Positions 13,155-24,351 of a stretch of 64,000 nt of DNA are shown here, piece after piece. This stretch comes from Sipunculus nudus. Its lineage: Eukaryota > Annelida > Sipuncula > Golfingiida > Sipunculidae. The stretch lies in NCBI GenBank assembly GCA_026874595.1, contig CM049316.1, forward strand, positions 75,563,676-75,627,675. Reading direction: 5' to 3'. Every line of letters starts with the position of its first letter. Position 1 is the first letter of the stretch. A program made the position numbers and the translations under genes. The notes beneath the pieces are model-generated. The model ran no database searches. It was not told the origin of the DNA and saw nothing but the letters and a program-made list of their open reading frames with translations.

Positions 13155-13605
13155 TTTTTACAGTGGAAATCTGCATGCATGTGCCCCTGTAAGCATGCGT
13201 GCACGCGTTTCAGTAACAATCGAAAAATAGGTTGTCTTCCATGACGTCAGAAAGGTAATTCAAGGTGAATGAACATGAACGAAATCAATCCAATGGGAGA
13301 AACCAGTCATCGGGGACATTCAGAAAGCTCCGTATTATTCGCATTGAATTACAATGCGCATTCATAACCGGACTTAGAAATATTAAGGTTTTTTTTAATG
13401 GGAGGTATACATATGTAGATTTAGCCTTTATCCTCGGCATTTTCCAGATCATAAATTGCTATGTTTGGTCATTAGGCCTACAATGAAATAAATCAGGCCA
13501 ACCTACTTTCTTTGTATATTGTGTACCTACGAACGACAGGTTTATGATAAATAAAACTTGCTATACCGGTACCCATACTAAAGGTGAGTGACTCTGAGAG
13601 TGTGT

Positions 13606-13707
<102 letters not shown>

Positions 13708-13894
13708 TATAATATATACCTGGTAGACCTATGTAAAATTAAGTGGCCTCTATCAGTTAAATGGAGATAAGCAGTCATAATCACATTAATGCTACAGATG
13801 AATTATGCATATATGGCAGTCTGTGTAGCTGTTTCAGGAAAGGTTCGATCGTGCTGAGCGTACATATCTTTTGAATGGAGATTTTGATATAAAA

Positions 13895-14249
13895 TATCTA
13901 TATATAGTCTTCGAGAAAATGATAAAAAGAACCATGCAAAACCGAGAAGGCGGTGTTTAAATCCTCATTTCATAACTTGAATATGTTTTTATATTTGAAT
14001 AAACCGTACCGTACTTTAAAAATATGTATATTTAAAAGTCATATTTTATTTATGTCAATGCGCGCTTCAGTAATTAATGCCATACATCTAAGCGCGTTTT
14101 ATACAAAACCTGCCGATATATGGCTTGAATATTCCAGTACTACTACTAATTCAAATTTATATCATAGAAGTGGGTCGGGGGGGGGGGGGGGGGAGAGAGG
14201 GAATACTAATGTGGCCCAGAGCGTTAGATAAAGAGATGATTACATTTTT
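13895..14249. mobile_element. Second copy (B) of the 12.5-kb element, lacking the MITE
   Basis: Starts tatctatatatagtcttcg and ends gatgattacattttt, the same ends as copy A, with only scattered differences. It serves as the pre-insertion version of the site occupied by the MITE in copy A. A clear target duplication around copy B itself is not visible. Confidence 0.8.
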
Positions 14250-14386
14250 GGCTCGGCGTTTTTCTTCATAAAAATTATACTGTCCTCGCTCTTTTTGGTG
14301 ACTGAAATTAAGAATATGTCATATGAGGACAATCAGGCAAAAATAGTTCCATTTTGCGTGTGTGTTACAAGTTTGTCATAAGACCT

Positions 14387-14389
<3 letters not shown>

Positions 14390-14452
<63 letters not shown>
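14390..14452. repeat. (TA)n microsatellite
   Basis: About 60 bp of uninterrupted TA dinucleotides. A separate (ATT)n tract lies at about 14755-14785. Confidence 0.95.
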
Positions 14453-14456
<4 letters not shown>

Positions 14457-14751
14457 TTAGACAATTGGGTGACAAACTGCATGGTGTATATACATACCTT
14501 TCCGTTTCGTACACATAACCATGACAACGCTAGGCTGAAACTGTTACAAATAAACTTTTTTTTAATTATTAGGGACATATAATTAGAGAAATTCTGCATA
14601 AGATGGCATTTATCACTTAAGGGTAGGGGAGGTGTGGAAGAGGGCAGTGGCCTGCCCAGAAATATGAAAACAGGTTTCGCGCTGATACTTTGTTAGCGGT
14701 TGTTGGTTATTAATAAAAGGTAAGTTTTAAAATCATATAAGTTTTTGTTTT

Positions 14752-14785
<34 letters not shown>

Positions 14786-15254
14786 CATTTACGTAATATA
14801 TTTTTCAGCCTATGAAGATAGAGCCATGGTGTTTTTTAAAGGTAATTACAGGTACAGGGGGAGGGTATATAGGAGGGGGTATCCCCCTTCCAAATTGAGA
14901 AAATAAAAAAAATAAATAAATAAATATAAAAGAGGATATTTTGAGGTATCTTATACAAAGCAATATGAGGATTTTTTTGTTCCTCAACTACTGTTCTCTT
15001 TAATTTCTTTGCATAACGTTGTCAAACTTTAAAGGGCGGGGATTAACTTGTGGCTGCGGCTTCAATTTATTTCTTCAACATAAGAATATCAACTGGAAAG
15101 TCCAAACATTAAATCTTTTGTAACATATATTGGTCTATATGGTGAAAATGCGCATCTATACCTTCATAACTTGCAAAATATCATCGTTTAAATGTAATCC
15201 CCGTGGAATATATAGTTTATTTGTTCAATTTGATATGATAACCTTTGCATTTTT

Positions 15255-15466
15255 TCGGCTTCTGTGGTTAAGGCAGCGCATCGGACACAACAGAGCACAT
15301 TTTGCGACTTTCGAATATAGCGGCCGAGGAGCCATGAAATTTCTCACGGTCGACCCCAACCCAGGCGTAGCGCGCTGCAGGCCAATGGAAGGTCGTGCCT
15401 CATACACAGACGATTGCGATTTGGGGCGAGGGAGGGGGGTTCTCGGTGTTATGACCCACTGAGTGT
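15255..15466 (+). mobile_element. tRNA-derived SINE-like fragment
   Basis: Begins cggcttctgtggttaaggca, an A-box-like tRNA head. It continues through the same body segments seen inverted at 44.8-45.2 kb and 54.9-55.4 kb, including ctcggtgttatgacccactg near its end. It is shorter than those copies and its B box is eroded. Confidence 0.6.
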
Positions 15467-15479
15467 AATATAAAACTAG

Positions 15480-16310
15480 TGGCCCATGGGCTCAGCTGAA
15501 TTCAAGGAATGTTGAACAATGAGAAAAATGATTGCCAGAGTGCCAAAAAAAATCATGAATTTAGTGAGGAGTCCTTAGAAATGTCTGGTTTACGAGAAAA
15601 CTCTCCAAGACGGATTGTTGACGTGCCATATTTCAGACCAATACCTTGAACCACTCCTAAAATATGAGCAATTTTCACCCAAAAAAACCTGTATAGATAG
15701 ACTCCACAAAAAAAAAACTATTGCAGATGGCACCACTAGTCTTGAGTACAATATGGAGGAGTCAAAGATCTATGGGTATGCACCTATTCAGGCCAATATG
15801 GCAAATCACTAGTGCGAAAAAGTGCATTTTTTTATTCTACAAAACCAGGAAAGTAGATGGCGCCACCTGTCTGGCTTATGAGAAAACTTTCCAAGATGGA
15901 TGGACATGCCAAATTTAAACCAATATCTTGAACCATTCCTGAGATATGAGCAATTTTCACCAAAAGCACATGTACGGATGGACGCCACAGGAAAATTATT
16001 GCAGGTGGCTCCACCAGTCTTGCTTACGAGATGTAGGTGTTGAGGATCCATGAACATGCACATATCAACCCAATACATTGAAGAACCACTAAGACGAACA
16101 GATGGCAAATGCACAGAGGGACACTACGCTAAAAATATTGTAGGTGGTGCCACCAGTCGCAATTATAAGATAGAGAGATCCAAGGTCTATGGAGATGCAG
16201 ACTTTCAGCACAATACATTCAGTCATGGGCTGTTATCTAAAAGACACCCAGATTCGTACTGCACAGAAAGGATTGCTGGTGGTGCCACCTGTCTTTGATA
16301 GGCACAACAA
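15480..16310 (+). repeat. GGTGGCGCCACC-type tandem repeat, diverged
   Basis: Units of roughly 140-150 bp carry variants of gatggcgccacctgtct followed by acgagaaaactctccaagat and ttgaaccactcctgagatatgagca. This is the same family as 20-22 kb and 50-51.7 kb but more decayed. No gene seen. Confidence 0.75.
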
Positions 16311-16429
16311 CATAGGTGAAGGAACAACTATGCTATGTTTCGGAAAGATCTGACCAAGGGTCTCAAAGGAGTTCTCTGGAAACTAAACATTTTTTTTTGG
16401 TATTATATTTTAATTATTTATTTTTTTTT

Positions 16430-17580
16430 GGGGGGGGGGGGGGTACTTACAAGACCCATAGCTTGGAGGATATGGGTAACAGAGACCTAATTTCAAATTT
16501 CCATGGAGAATTTTTATGGACCTCCTTTGATGTCAAGTAAGAAGATTCCAGATCCAGCGGTTACGATTTCTGCCCTGTTAACAGATGACAGCTGATGGAA
16601 CACTCTATGACCAATATTCATGCAAAGAATCATGGTGATTAATGCATTAGTTATTCATATACTCAAGCTTTTATATCAAAATTTTGATTATTCTAAGGGG
16701 GTACTTAGGAGCCAAATAGCTCAGAAGAAATGGGTAACAGAGTTCTAATTTCAGATTTCCATGGAAACTTTTCATGGATCTCCTTTGATGTCAAGAAAGA
16801 AGATTCCAGGTCCAGCGGTTACGATTTGTGCCCTGTTAACAGATGACAGCTTCTTTAAAGGTATCATAAATAGAGAAAAAAATCTTTAAAAAATGAAAAA
16901 TACAGATGGCGCCACCAGTTTGTAGGAACTGATGGAACACTCCGTGATAAAAATTCACGCAAATAATCATAGTGATCAATGCAACAGTTATTCAGATACT
17001 TGAGCTTTTGTATCATATTTTTGATTATTCGTGGGGGGGGGGGAATTACACGAACCATAGCTTGGAGAATATGGGTAACAGAGGCAGAATTTCAAATTTC
17101 CACAGAGACTTTTCATGGACCTCCTTTGATGTCAAGTGAGAAGATTCCAGGTCCAGCGGTTACGATTTGTGCCCTGTTAACAGATGACAGCTTCTTTAAA
17201 GGTATCATAAATAGAGAAAAAAAAATCGTAAAAAAAATGAAAAATACAGATGGCGCCACCAGTTTGTAGGAACTGATGGAACACTCCGTGATCAAAATTC
17301 AAACAAATAATCATAATGATCAATGCAACAGTTATTCAGATACTTGAGCTTTTGTATCATATTTTTGATTATTCGTGGGGGGGGGGGGTGATTACACGAA
17401 CCATAGCTTGGAGAATATGGGTAACAGAGGCAGAATGTCAAATTTCCACAGAGACTTTTCATGGACCTCCTTTGATGTCAAGTGAGAAGATTCCAGGTCC
17501 AGCGGTCACGATTTTTGCCCTGTTCACAGATGACCGATTCTTTGAAGGTATCAAAAATACAGAAAAATAATCGTAAATAT
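16430..17580 (+). repeat. ~341-bp tandem repeat with internal poly-G
   Basis: Four units begin with poly-G (near 16430, a degraded one at 16696, 17032 and 17377). They run through atgggtaacagaggcagaat, ggacctcctttgatgtcaag and tccagcggttacgatttgtg, and the later ones include atggcgccaccagtttgta. Spacing of the gggtaacagag word is about 265, 342 and 343 bp. The same family recurs at 62.2-63.6 kb and, inverted and decayed, at 45.2-46.5 kb. Confidence 0.85.
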
Positions 17581-18671
17581 TGAAAAAAAAATACGTTGGT
17601 GAAGCGGAGTTATTCATTGACGTCTTCAACTTCTGAATAAGAAAGTAATAAACTGTGGATAACTTAATAATTTAATGACTAGGGAATAAAAAAATTATCT
17701 GAATAAATGATAATCGCAAGACATATGTAAGGGATTATTATTTCTGTAAAAACTTTGGTAATGTTACATTTATGCTACACACATATCAGCATGTGAAATG
17801 TAATATGATATGATGAACCCCATATTTCTTTTCTGTCACAGTCAGTCCCAAATTTTCAGGGAAGAATAAAAACAAGGAACGTTGCATATATATAGGCGGA
17901 TCCGGGGGGGGGGGGGGGGGTCCCAGTGTAAGATTTGGCATGATAGGTTGTATATTCTTGTATTTCATGTCACACTTAATGAGTTCAATGTGCTTCTCTC
18001 TCTCATTTGCAGCTGTTCTCAATAATAGGAATATTTTAATTATTATTATAACTTTACTGATTTTGTGAATTTAATCTTTCGTATACATTCAAACCTCTGC
18101 ATTACCTTGTGACATATCACACATGTATAACAAGCCTTTGTTCCATGATGCCTGGGTACTGATTGCATGATCTCCTAGTCATGGTCACTGGGTCCCGTAT
18201 TTGTACAGGCCAGATCCTAATCTGTTAATCTCATCAGGGTATAGGTGTTGATCTCATCAGGGTGACCACTAATGGGGGGGGGGGGGGGGGTCCCGTGATG
18301 TTTGGTCAGCTAAGAGCACACACAGATAGATGATATCAGGATAACGTATAATTACACTGTATGTAGACCTTGTATATGTCAGGGTATAATCAACAAACTC
18401 TCATTCATTGGCCAGTATAGGGGATGGAGTTCACCTCACCCATCTGACCAATGGAATGAATGGGTGATGTTATTGGTTATATTCAAATGAGAGAGAGAAC
18501 AAAAACCATGGGATAATTATGTGTGGGCAGGGATTTCCACTTTGGCGACTCGGCACCTAGGACAGTTTCTGTGTATGGACATTTTTATCATATACTTAAT
18601 ACAAGAAGAATAAAAAATGGTCACCTAAGTTACCGAATTTGTGTGTTGTGGCTGTGTGCCACAAGTGCCAC
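17581..18671. other. Intergenic DNA with poly-G tracts, no gene seen
   Basis: Contains G homopolymers at about 17905-17920 and 18274-18290. No coding exon is supported. Confidence 0.5.
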
Positions 18672-18800
18672 AAACTTGCTTGAACGAGAGCGTGACTGGG
18701 AGAAGTTTAGTCAAGTAATATAAGTTTACATTGGCGAGCGTAAACTTGCTTGAACGAGAGCGTGACTGGGAGAAGTTTAGTCAAGTAATATAAGTTTACA
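18672..18800 (+). repeat. Direct duplication, ~59-bp unit
   Basis: aaacttgcttgaacgagagc through taatataagtttaca occurs at 18672 and again at 18742, apparently identical, separated by about 11 bp. Confidence 0.9.
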
Positions 18801-18991
18801 CCATGTTTCAGCCGACGCAACCTTTTTTTAAGGTTCTATCATAGTCCAACTTGGGTGGACCCCCGCTTTTCTTAAATCCTGGATCCGCCCCTGCGTTGCC
18901 AGATTTTTCAGTCATTTCTAAACACAGTCCGTGACTTAACACGTGTGCAAGCCAATACTCTTACGGCTCATTCTCTGTTCTAGGTTCAGGC

Positions 18992-19624
18992 TAGACTGGT
19001 ACCCTGCTCTATTGTGGCCCTCGGCCAAGCATAGATTATGGGTGCGTTTTGGCGAGTTGTTTGGTTGGTTGTGAACAGAAGCTGGTTGCTGGATTGCACT
19101 AAAACGCGTTTGGTCAAGAACAAAAATGGCGTCTCTGAAATGACGAAATCAAGAGTCAACATTTGCCGCCTTTCTTAACAACAGGCGGGTGTTTCTATAA
19201 AAAAAATGGTCAACAGATTTTTTAGACCCACAATGAGATGGTTTATCCTGATGTCTGTATTCAGCTTGTTGTGGTTTCGTGTTTTTCAAGGCAAAATGAT
19301 CCTGAAGCGACTGGGTTTCGACCCGTTTGCACTCAATGTCTAATAATACTTATGCTCGTTCCGGGGCCACGTGTAGAGATGTTTAGGCCCCGGTACTTTG
19401 ATTTTGTATTAGGGCTTTATATACCATCCTCTGTCTGTGCAGAACCAACAGTCATTCTCGGTTCAGCTTGGTCCGACCACTGGTTCAACCAAAGCCCTGA
19501 ACCGGAGCGCCAAAACGCATTTGGTCGTAACCAAACGTACAACCAAACTTTGGTCAGAGCGCCAAAACACGCCCTATGATTGGCCTAGAGCAGCGGTGCC
19601 ATAATAGAGCGGGGTACCTGTCTA
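18992..19624. mobile_element. MULE-like MITE with 9-bp target-site duplication
   Basis: A 633-bp block flanked by GGTTCAGGC on both sides (18983-18991 and 19625-19633). Its ends are imperfect inverted repeats of about 80 bp: the left arm runs tagactggtacc, ctgctctattgtgg, ggtgcgttttggcg and the right arm mirrors each of these. A 9-bp duplication with long inverted repeats fits Mutator-like elements; a hAT-type 8-bp reading cannot be wholly excluded. No transposase frame is present, and the 113-aa open frame inside it is not recognisable. Confidence 0.75.
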
Positions 19625-19984
19625 GGTTCAGGCCTCCCGTCACATGACAAAGACCTCATGGGATATGTTTGGCTGACGTCACCATGGCGTGGGCCGGGTG
19701 CATTCACAGCAGCTCATAAAAGTAACAAAGGACTGCTATCTTCCGGATCTGTTTTCTTCACAGAATGAGAACCTGGAGGCCAAAAATTACCAGTTTCCCC
19801 GTTTAAACGGCTCCTCTCATTAATCCTGCATATGTTTGCAAGATATGTAAAGGGTCAACGGTATAACATATGTTATTAAAATTTGACATACAGGTCGGCA
19901 TAGAGTATACAACTATCCAAGTGGTTAAATTTTGCTGTAAAACCTAGCCCAGACAAACCTATAGGGATGAGCGTTTTAATGTGT

Positions 19985-20700
19985 TTTAGAATAAACAAGA
20001 ATGTGGGTTGTCGACAAGCGATTTACATATTAGCATGGATGTCTGCCATGGTACCATGATTATAAGTGGAGCCACATGTCATATAAACGAGAACACCCTC
20101 CGAGATGTAGGCCTACACATGCAAATTTTCAGGCAGAAAAGTCAAACCACTGCCAAGATATGAGTGATTTTAGCCCAAGGCAGATCGATAAGCTTATGTA
20201 CGCTGTCCAAAATCGATTGCAGGTAGCGCCAACAGTTTTGCGCATGGTAAAGAGCTATTTAAGATCTATGAACAAGCAAAATTTCAGGCCGACATCTCAA
20301 ACTAGTCCTGAGATATTAGTATGGACGTCTGCAGTGTAAATTGATTGTAGGTGGCGCCCCCTGTCATATAAATGAGAACTCTATCCAAGATGTATACACA
20401 TGCATCATTTCTGGCGGATAAGTCAAACCACAGCTGAGATATAAGTGATTTAGGCCCAAGGCAGACGGACAGATGGACGCTGTGTAAAAATAGTTGAAGG
20501 TGGCGCCACCAGTTTTTGTAAGATATAAAACTATCCAAGAGCTTCACTCGTGCAAACGTAGTAAAACGAGTCCCAAGATACGTACGTGGGGCTATGTGTG
20601 AAAACAGACGCACAGATGGACGCTGTGCAGAGCGTAAAGGTCAGAGGTTAAACCAATATGAGGGCGCAGCAGTTCACTTGTGACGCGATCATAATTCCGA
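19985..20700 (+). repeat. GGTGGCGCCACC tandem element, first copy, 3'-truncated
   Basis: Starts with aagaatgtgggttgtcgaca followed by units carrying gtggcgcc. The word gagatataagtgattt plus a ggacgctgtgca segment closes each unit. It stops near 20690 without the GGC terminal module. Confidence 0.75.
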
Positions 20701-20844
20701 GATTATAATCATCAGTTCAGCGATTCCTGATGATGTCGTCAGTCAATGCGCCGTCTACGTTATCGACCTTTGTGACGTCATTATTGTCTTGTAAACAATC
20801 TGATGTCGCAAGGAAGACCTGTGTAGGAGCGTTTTGGGGACTCA

Positions 20845-22167
20845 TTATAATAACTAGAATACGGGTAGTCGACAAGCGACTACATGTATCCGCCGAAACC
20901 AGAGTGGGACGGGTGAAGTGAGGCAAGGATTGAGTGGCAAGTGGAAATAGAGAGAGGTTTGTTGCATATACATGCATATATTAGCAAGGTTGTCTGCAGT
21001 CGAAATGTGTATGTAGGTGGAGCCACCTTCAACAAAATCCAGAAAGTTTTCCAAGTTGTATACAATTGCAGAATTTTAGGCAGATAAGTTAAACCAGTCC
21101 TGAGATATAAACCTGGATATATACAGCCTGCACGTGAAAGAAGGTGACGCCATCTGCCACAAAATCGCGAAAGCTATACAAGATGTATATACATGCAATA
21201 TTTAGGCAGATAAATCAAACCACTACTGAGGTATGAGTGATTTTATCCCACGGCAGATAAACAGACGGACGCTGTGCAAAAATTGTTTCAGGTGACGCCA
21301 CCAGTTGTGCGTATGATAAAGAGTTGTGTGAGATCTATGCCATGCAAAATTTTAGGAGGATACGTCAAACCAGTCCTGAGATATAAGCCTTTGATGTCTG
21401 CAGCCTGAACGTGAAAGTAGGTGGCGACACCTGCCACAAAATCGAGAAAGCTATTTAAGATGTATATACATGCAAATTTTAGGCAGGTATGTCAAACCCC
21501 TACTGAGATATGAGTGATTTTATCCCACTGCAGACCAACAGAAAGACACGGTCCAAAAATGGTTGCAGGTGGCACCACCAGTTTTTCGTATGATAAAGAG
21601 CTGTGAGAGATCTATACACATGCAAAATGATACGTCAAACCAGTCCTGAGATATAAGCCTAGATGTCTGAAGCCTGAACGTGAAAGTAGGTGGCACCAAC
21701 TGTCATAAAATCAAGAAAGCTTTCCAGGATGAATACACAAGCAAAATTTCAGGTGGATAAGTCCATTCACTGCAGAGGACCGAGTGATTTTATCCCAAGG
21801 CAGATGACCAGATGGACGCTGTGCAAAAATGGTTGCAGGTGGCGCCACCATTTTATGTATGTTATTAAGCTATCCAAGGCCTACATTTGTGTAAAATTAT
21901 TTTCCTGATTAGTCAAACGAGTACGAAGATATATGGGTTAATGTGTCAAAACAGTCGAACAGATGGACGCATTGGAGAGAGGAAAGGTCCGAGGTCAACG
22001 CAAAATATTTTTGGACCAGTTCACATGTGGCACGATAATCGTGTAAAGTTTCGGAAAAATCTGTCCAGTGGTGTCCGAGTTCTATTCCGGAAACGAACGC
22101 GGCGGCGGCGGCGGAACCCGGTCAAAAACATAGTTTCCGCAAAACTTCGTTTCGGCTGATACAATTA
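20845..22167 (+). repeat. GGTGGCGCCACC tandem element, second, near-complete copy
   Basis: Begins like the first copy (aatacgggtagtcgacaagc). It contains about seven units with variants of caggtggcgccaccagtttt near 21018, 21141, 21290, 21418, 21565, 21690 and 21838. It ends with a GGC tract (22100-22114) and the tail gtttcggctgatacaatt. Its inverted counterpart lies at 50225-51700. Confidence 0.85.
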
Positions 22168-22519
22168 GGTCAAAAGGGCGTGGCATAAGGGCTCTGGTGG
22201 TGAGGTCTACATATTCCGTATTTGTTTACTCTTGAACATATATGACCACATGGGCATCCGTCTCCCTGAAAGGTGTCAATTATAAATCACTGTACTGCAA
22301 AGTGGACCATTGCTTTTGCCCTCGTTTTTATTTATATTCAAGGGAAGATCACTACAATGTCCAAGGGCATTTTTCGAAATATTTCCAGTTAAACAATTGT
22401 CGAAGCTAGGAACATTTACAGGTTAGGCCTAATTCATGTTTCAAGCCACCAACTTTTAACACTATATCTTCCGCGCAGGGTTTTCGTGCCCATGCATAGC
22501 TATAGGCTATTGGACGCTG

Positions 22520-23790
22520 TTTTGATAAATTTATTAATTTATTAACATTTATTTATACAGGGTGATAAGTTCAAGCAAAATCTGATCTTCTACAAGGCCC
22601 TGGTAAAAATAGCAACAGTCATAAAACAATTGAAAATATAAAATGAGGTTAACGTTCATGAGTACATGCATGCAATAATGTAAAATAGCAAATGTAGGCC
22701 TCCAATATCAGATAATTTCACTTACAATTCTAAATGTCACATGTCCGCTATGTTAGTCCTGAGGATATCGAGTGTCTGAGTCGCGTTTCTTAAATGTATA
22801 TAATAGGGAGGGCCTTCTCTAGTTTCTGTTGATAGACTCTTCAAAAATTTTGGATCCATAAAACTGAATAGAAATGAGGTTTAAATAAAATCCGTCTTCA
22901 GTTAACTGAGGACCTCCCGCCAAGTGTGACCTTGAGCAATAAGTGTGGGCACTATGTGATGCTGTGGTGCTGGAACGGACTATAATATGTGAATTGGTCA
23001 GTCATGTATGACATGTCTAACGCTTGTAAACCAATAAGCAGGTGTGGTATTTGCGTCGTTCTTCTAATGACTAAATGGCCAGCATTTATTATTCTAGGGT
23101 CATTTACATTTCATTCGTAAATAAATACTTGGCGGATAATAAGAACGGTATACGGTTTTGAGATTTCTGCATTTTGTTATTTTTTACAGGTTGTTTACCC
23201 CCATACGTCATGCCATAGTCGCAATGTGGCTGAATCAGGTCCTTATAGATCTTAAGAAGTAAATGTACACATTTAGGTAAAATTAAATGATTCTAAAGCA
23301 GCAAGCTCTGAAGATAAATTAGTTGACCATCTACTCGATTTGCTCTGCCAATTTAAATATTCATTTAGTACATTTTTTTACACAATTATTCAGTTGTATA
23401 TCCTTTTTATATAGAGGAATGGTTAATAGGAAATACTGCATATATGACATGGCCTCTACAATAAAGTACGTCTTTATAATATAACCATTAAGTGGGTTTA
23501 TAGCTAACCTTTCCGCTATGCTATCTACTCCAGCTTATAACTCCTGTCTTACAGTGTTCGCCTCATCATCTGCTGTTTATTAGCCTAACTCGTTACACTT
23601 TCAGTTCCAAGTGTTACCACTTATATCATTCACATTTAAAAAGGTACAAGAGCGGATCTAAAATTAACCCTTGTGGAATACCTGTGCAATAACGCTGAGG
23701 TGAAGTTGTGTCATTTCCAAATCAAGTAATATGCGAATCAAGAATATTATAATATTTATATCCTATATAGGTCTACTCGTTAACGTGAAC
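22520..23790 (-). mobile_element. Decayed non-LTR retrotransposon, RT C-terminal part
   Basis: Read on the minus strand, the block translates in fragments to reverse-transcriptase-like text typical of CR1/Jockey-type LINEs. Near 23680 there is a GIPQGLILDPLL segment (the family's G-PQGS-LGPLLF motif). Near 23230 there is an IYKDLIQPHCDYG segment followed by a helix with QNR-like residues. Further downstream are REGPPYYIHLRNATQ-like residues of the extreme C terminus. Stops and frame changes interrupt it, so it is a dead copy. Confidence 0.65.
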
Positions 23791-23844
23791 ATCGACGCCA
23801 ATAATTATTATTAAATCCCTGCTTGGAACCGCGCGAAAAGTATA

Positions 23845-23852
23845 TGACGTCA
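23845..23852. promoter_or_regulatory. CRE-type palindrome TGACGTCA upstream of the RNase L-like gene
   Basis: A perfect TGACGTCA lies about 65 bp upstream of the TATA-like box, and a second one at 24010-24017 lies in the presumed 5' leader. It is the consensus for CREB/ATF bZIP factors. Function is inferred only from position. Confidence 0.4.
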
Positions 23853-23909
23853 TTAAACACGTTGTTAACGTGTTACGTAGACTGGTTGCTGTGTCCGATA
23901 ATTTACCTG

Positions 23910-23918
23910 TATATAAAT
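23910..23918 (+). promoter_or_regulatory. Candidate TATA box
   Basis: tatataaat lies about 230 bp before the chosen start codon. A transcription start about 30 bp downstream, near 23940, would give a ~200-nt leader. A GTTACGTAAC palindrome (23955-23964, PAR/E4BP4-like) follows. Confidence 0.4.
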
Positions 23919-24141
23919 AACGATAAGGAAGAGAGCAGGGAACCAGTCTAACTTGTTACGTAACAGCTACGTCACGTTCGATTGCCAAGGAAGTGTATGA
24001 ACAAAAAAATGACGTCACGGCTTGGATACAGCCACAGTTGGTGTAAGTTCGGATGATTCAAGACTCATCCTGGCGGCTGTCATTTTTAATTTAGCGTCGT
24101 TTATTGCTGACTTGTCTGGCTCGAATGAAGAACCTGCCTCG

Positions 24142-24351
24142 ATGAAGACAACCCGTGCATGTAAAAGTGACTGTAAGGGCTGTCACAGCTGTAATGGACA
24201 AAATAAAAAGGAGGCGGCTCAGATCTTCGCCCCACCGAAGAAGGACGAGTCAGGGCTGTCCATGGAGGAGAGAAACAAGCAGCTGATTGACAAGTTCATC
24301 CAGAACATAAGCGGCCCCGACCTCCTCAACTACAGATTCGATGATACCCTG
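24142..24351 (+). CDS. RNase L-like gene, exon 1 (N-terminal segment)
   Basis: Seventy codons, phase 0 at the donor (ctg|gtatgt). The start ATG at 24142 is the first in-frame ATG after an in-frame TGA at 24010. The protein opens with a short Cys-rich stretch (CKSDCKGCHSC) followed by a charged helix ending NYRFDDTL. An alternative start exists: ATG at 23997, a 46-nt exon to 24042, and a 52-nt intron (24043-24094, gtaagt...ttag) rejoin the same frame. Confidence 0.7.

Noticed and set aside
20076-21908. Frames of 70-100 residues with MSDFSPRQ- or VAPTV-like text on both strands
   Set aside because: Recurring translations of the GGTGGCGCCACC tandem units, also found at 50-51.6 kb; no coding constraint visible.
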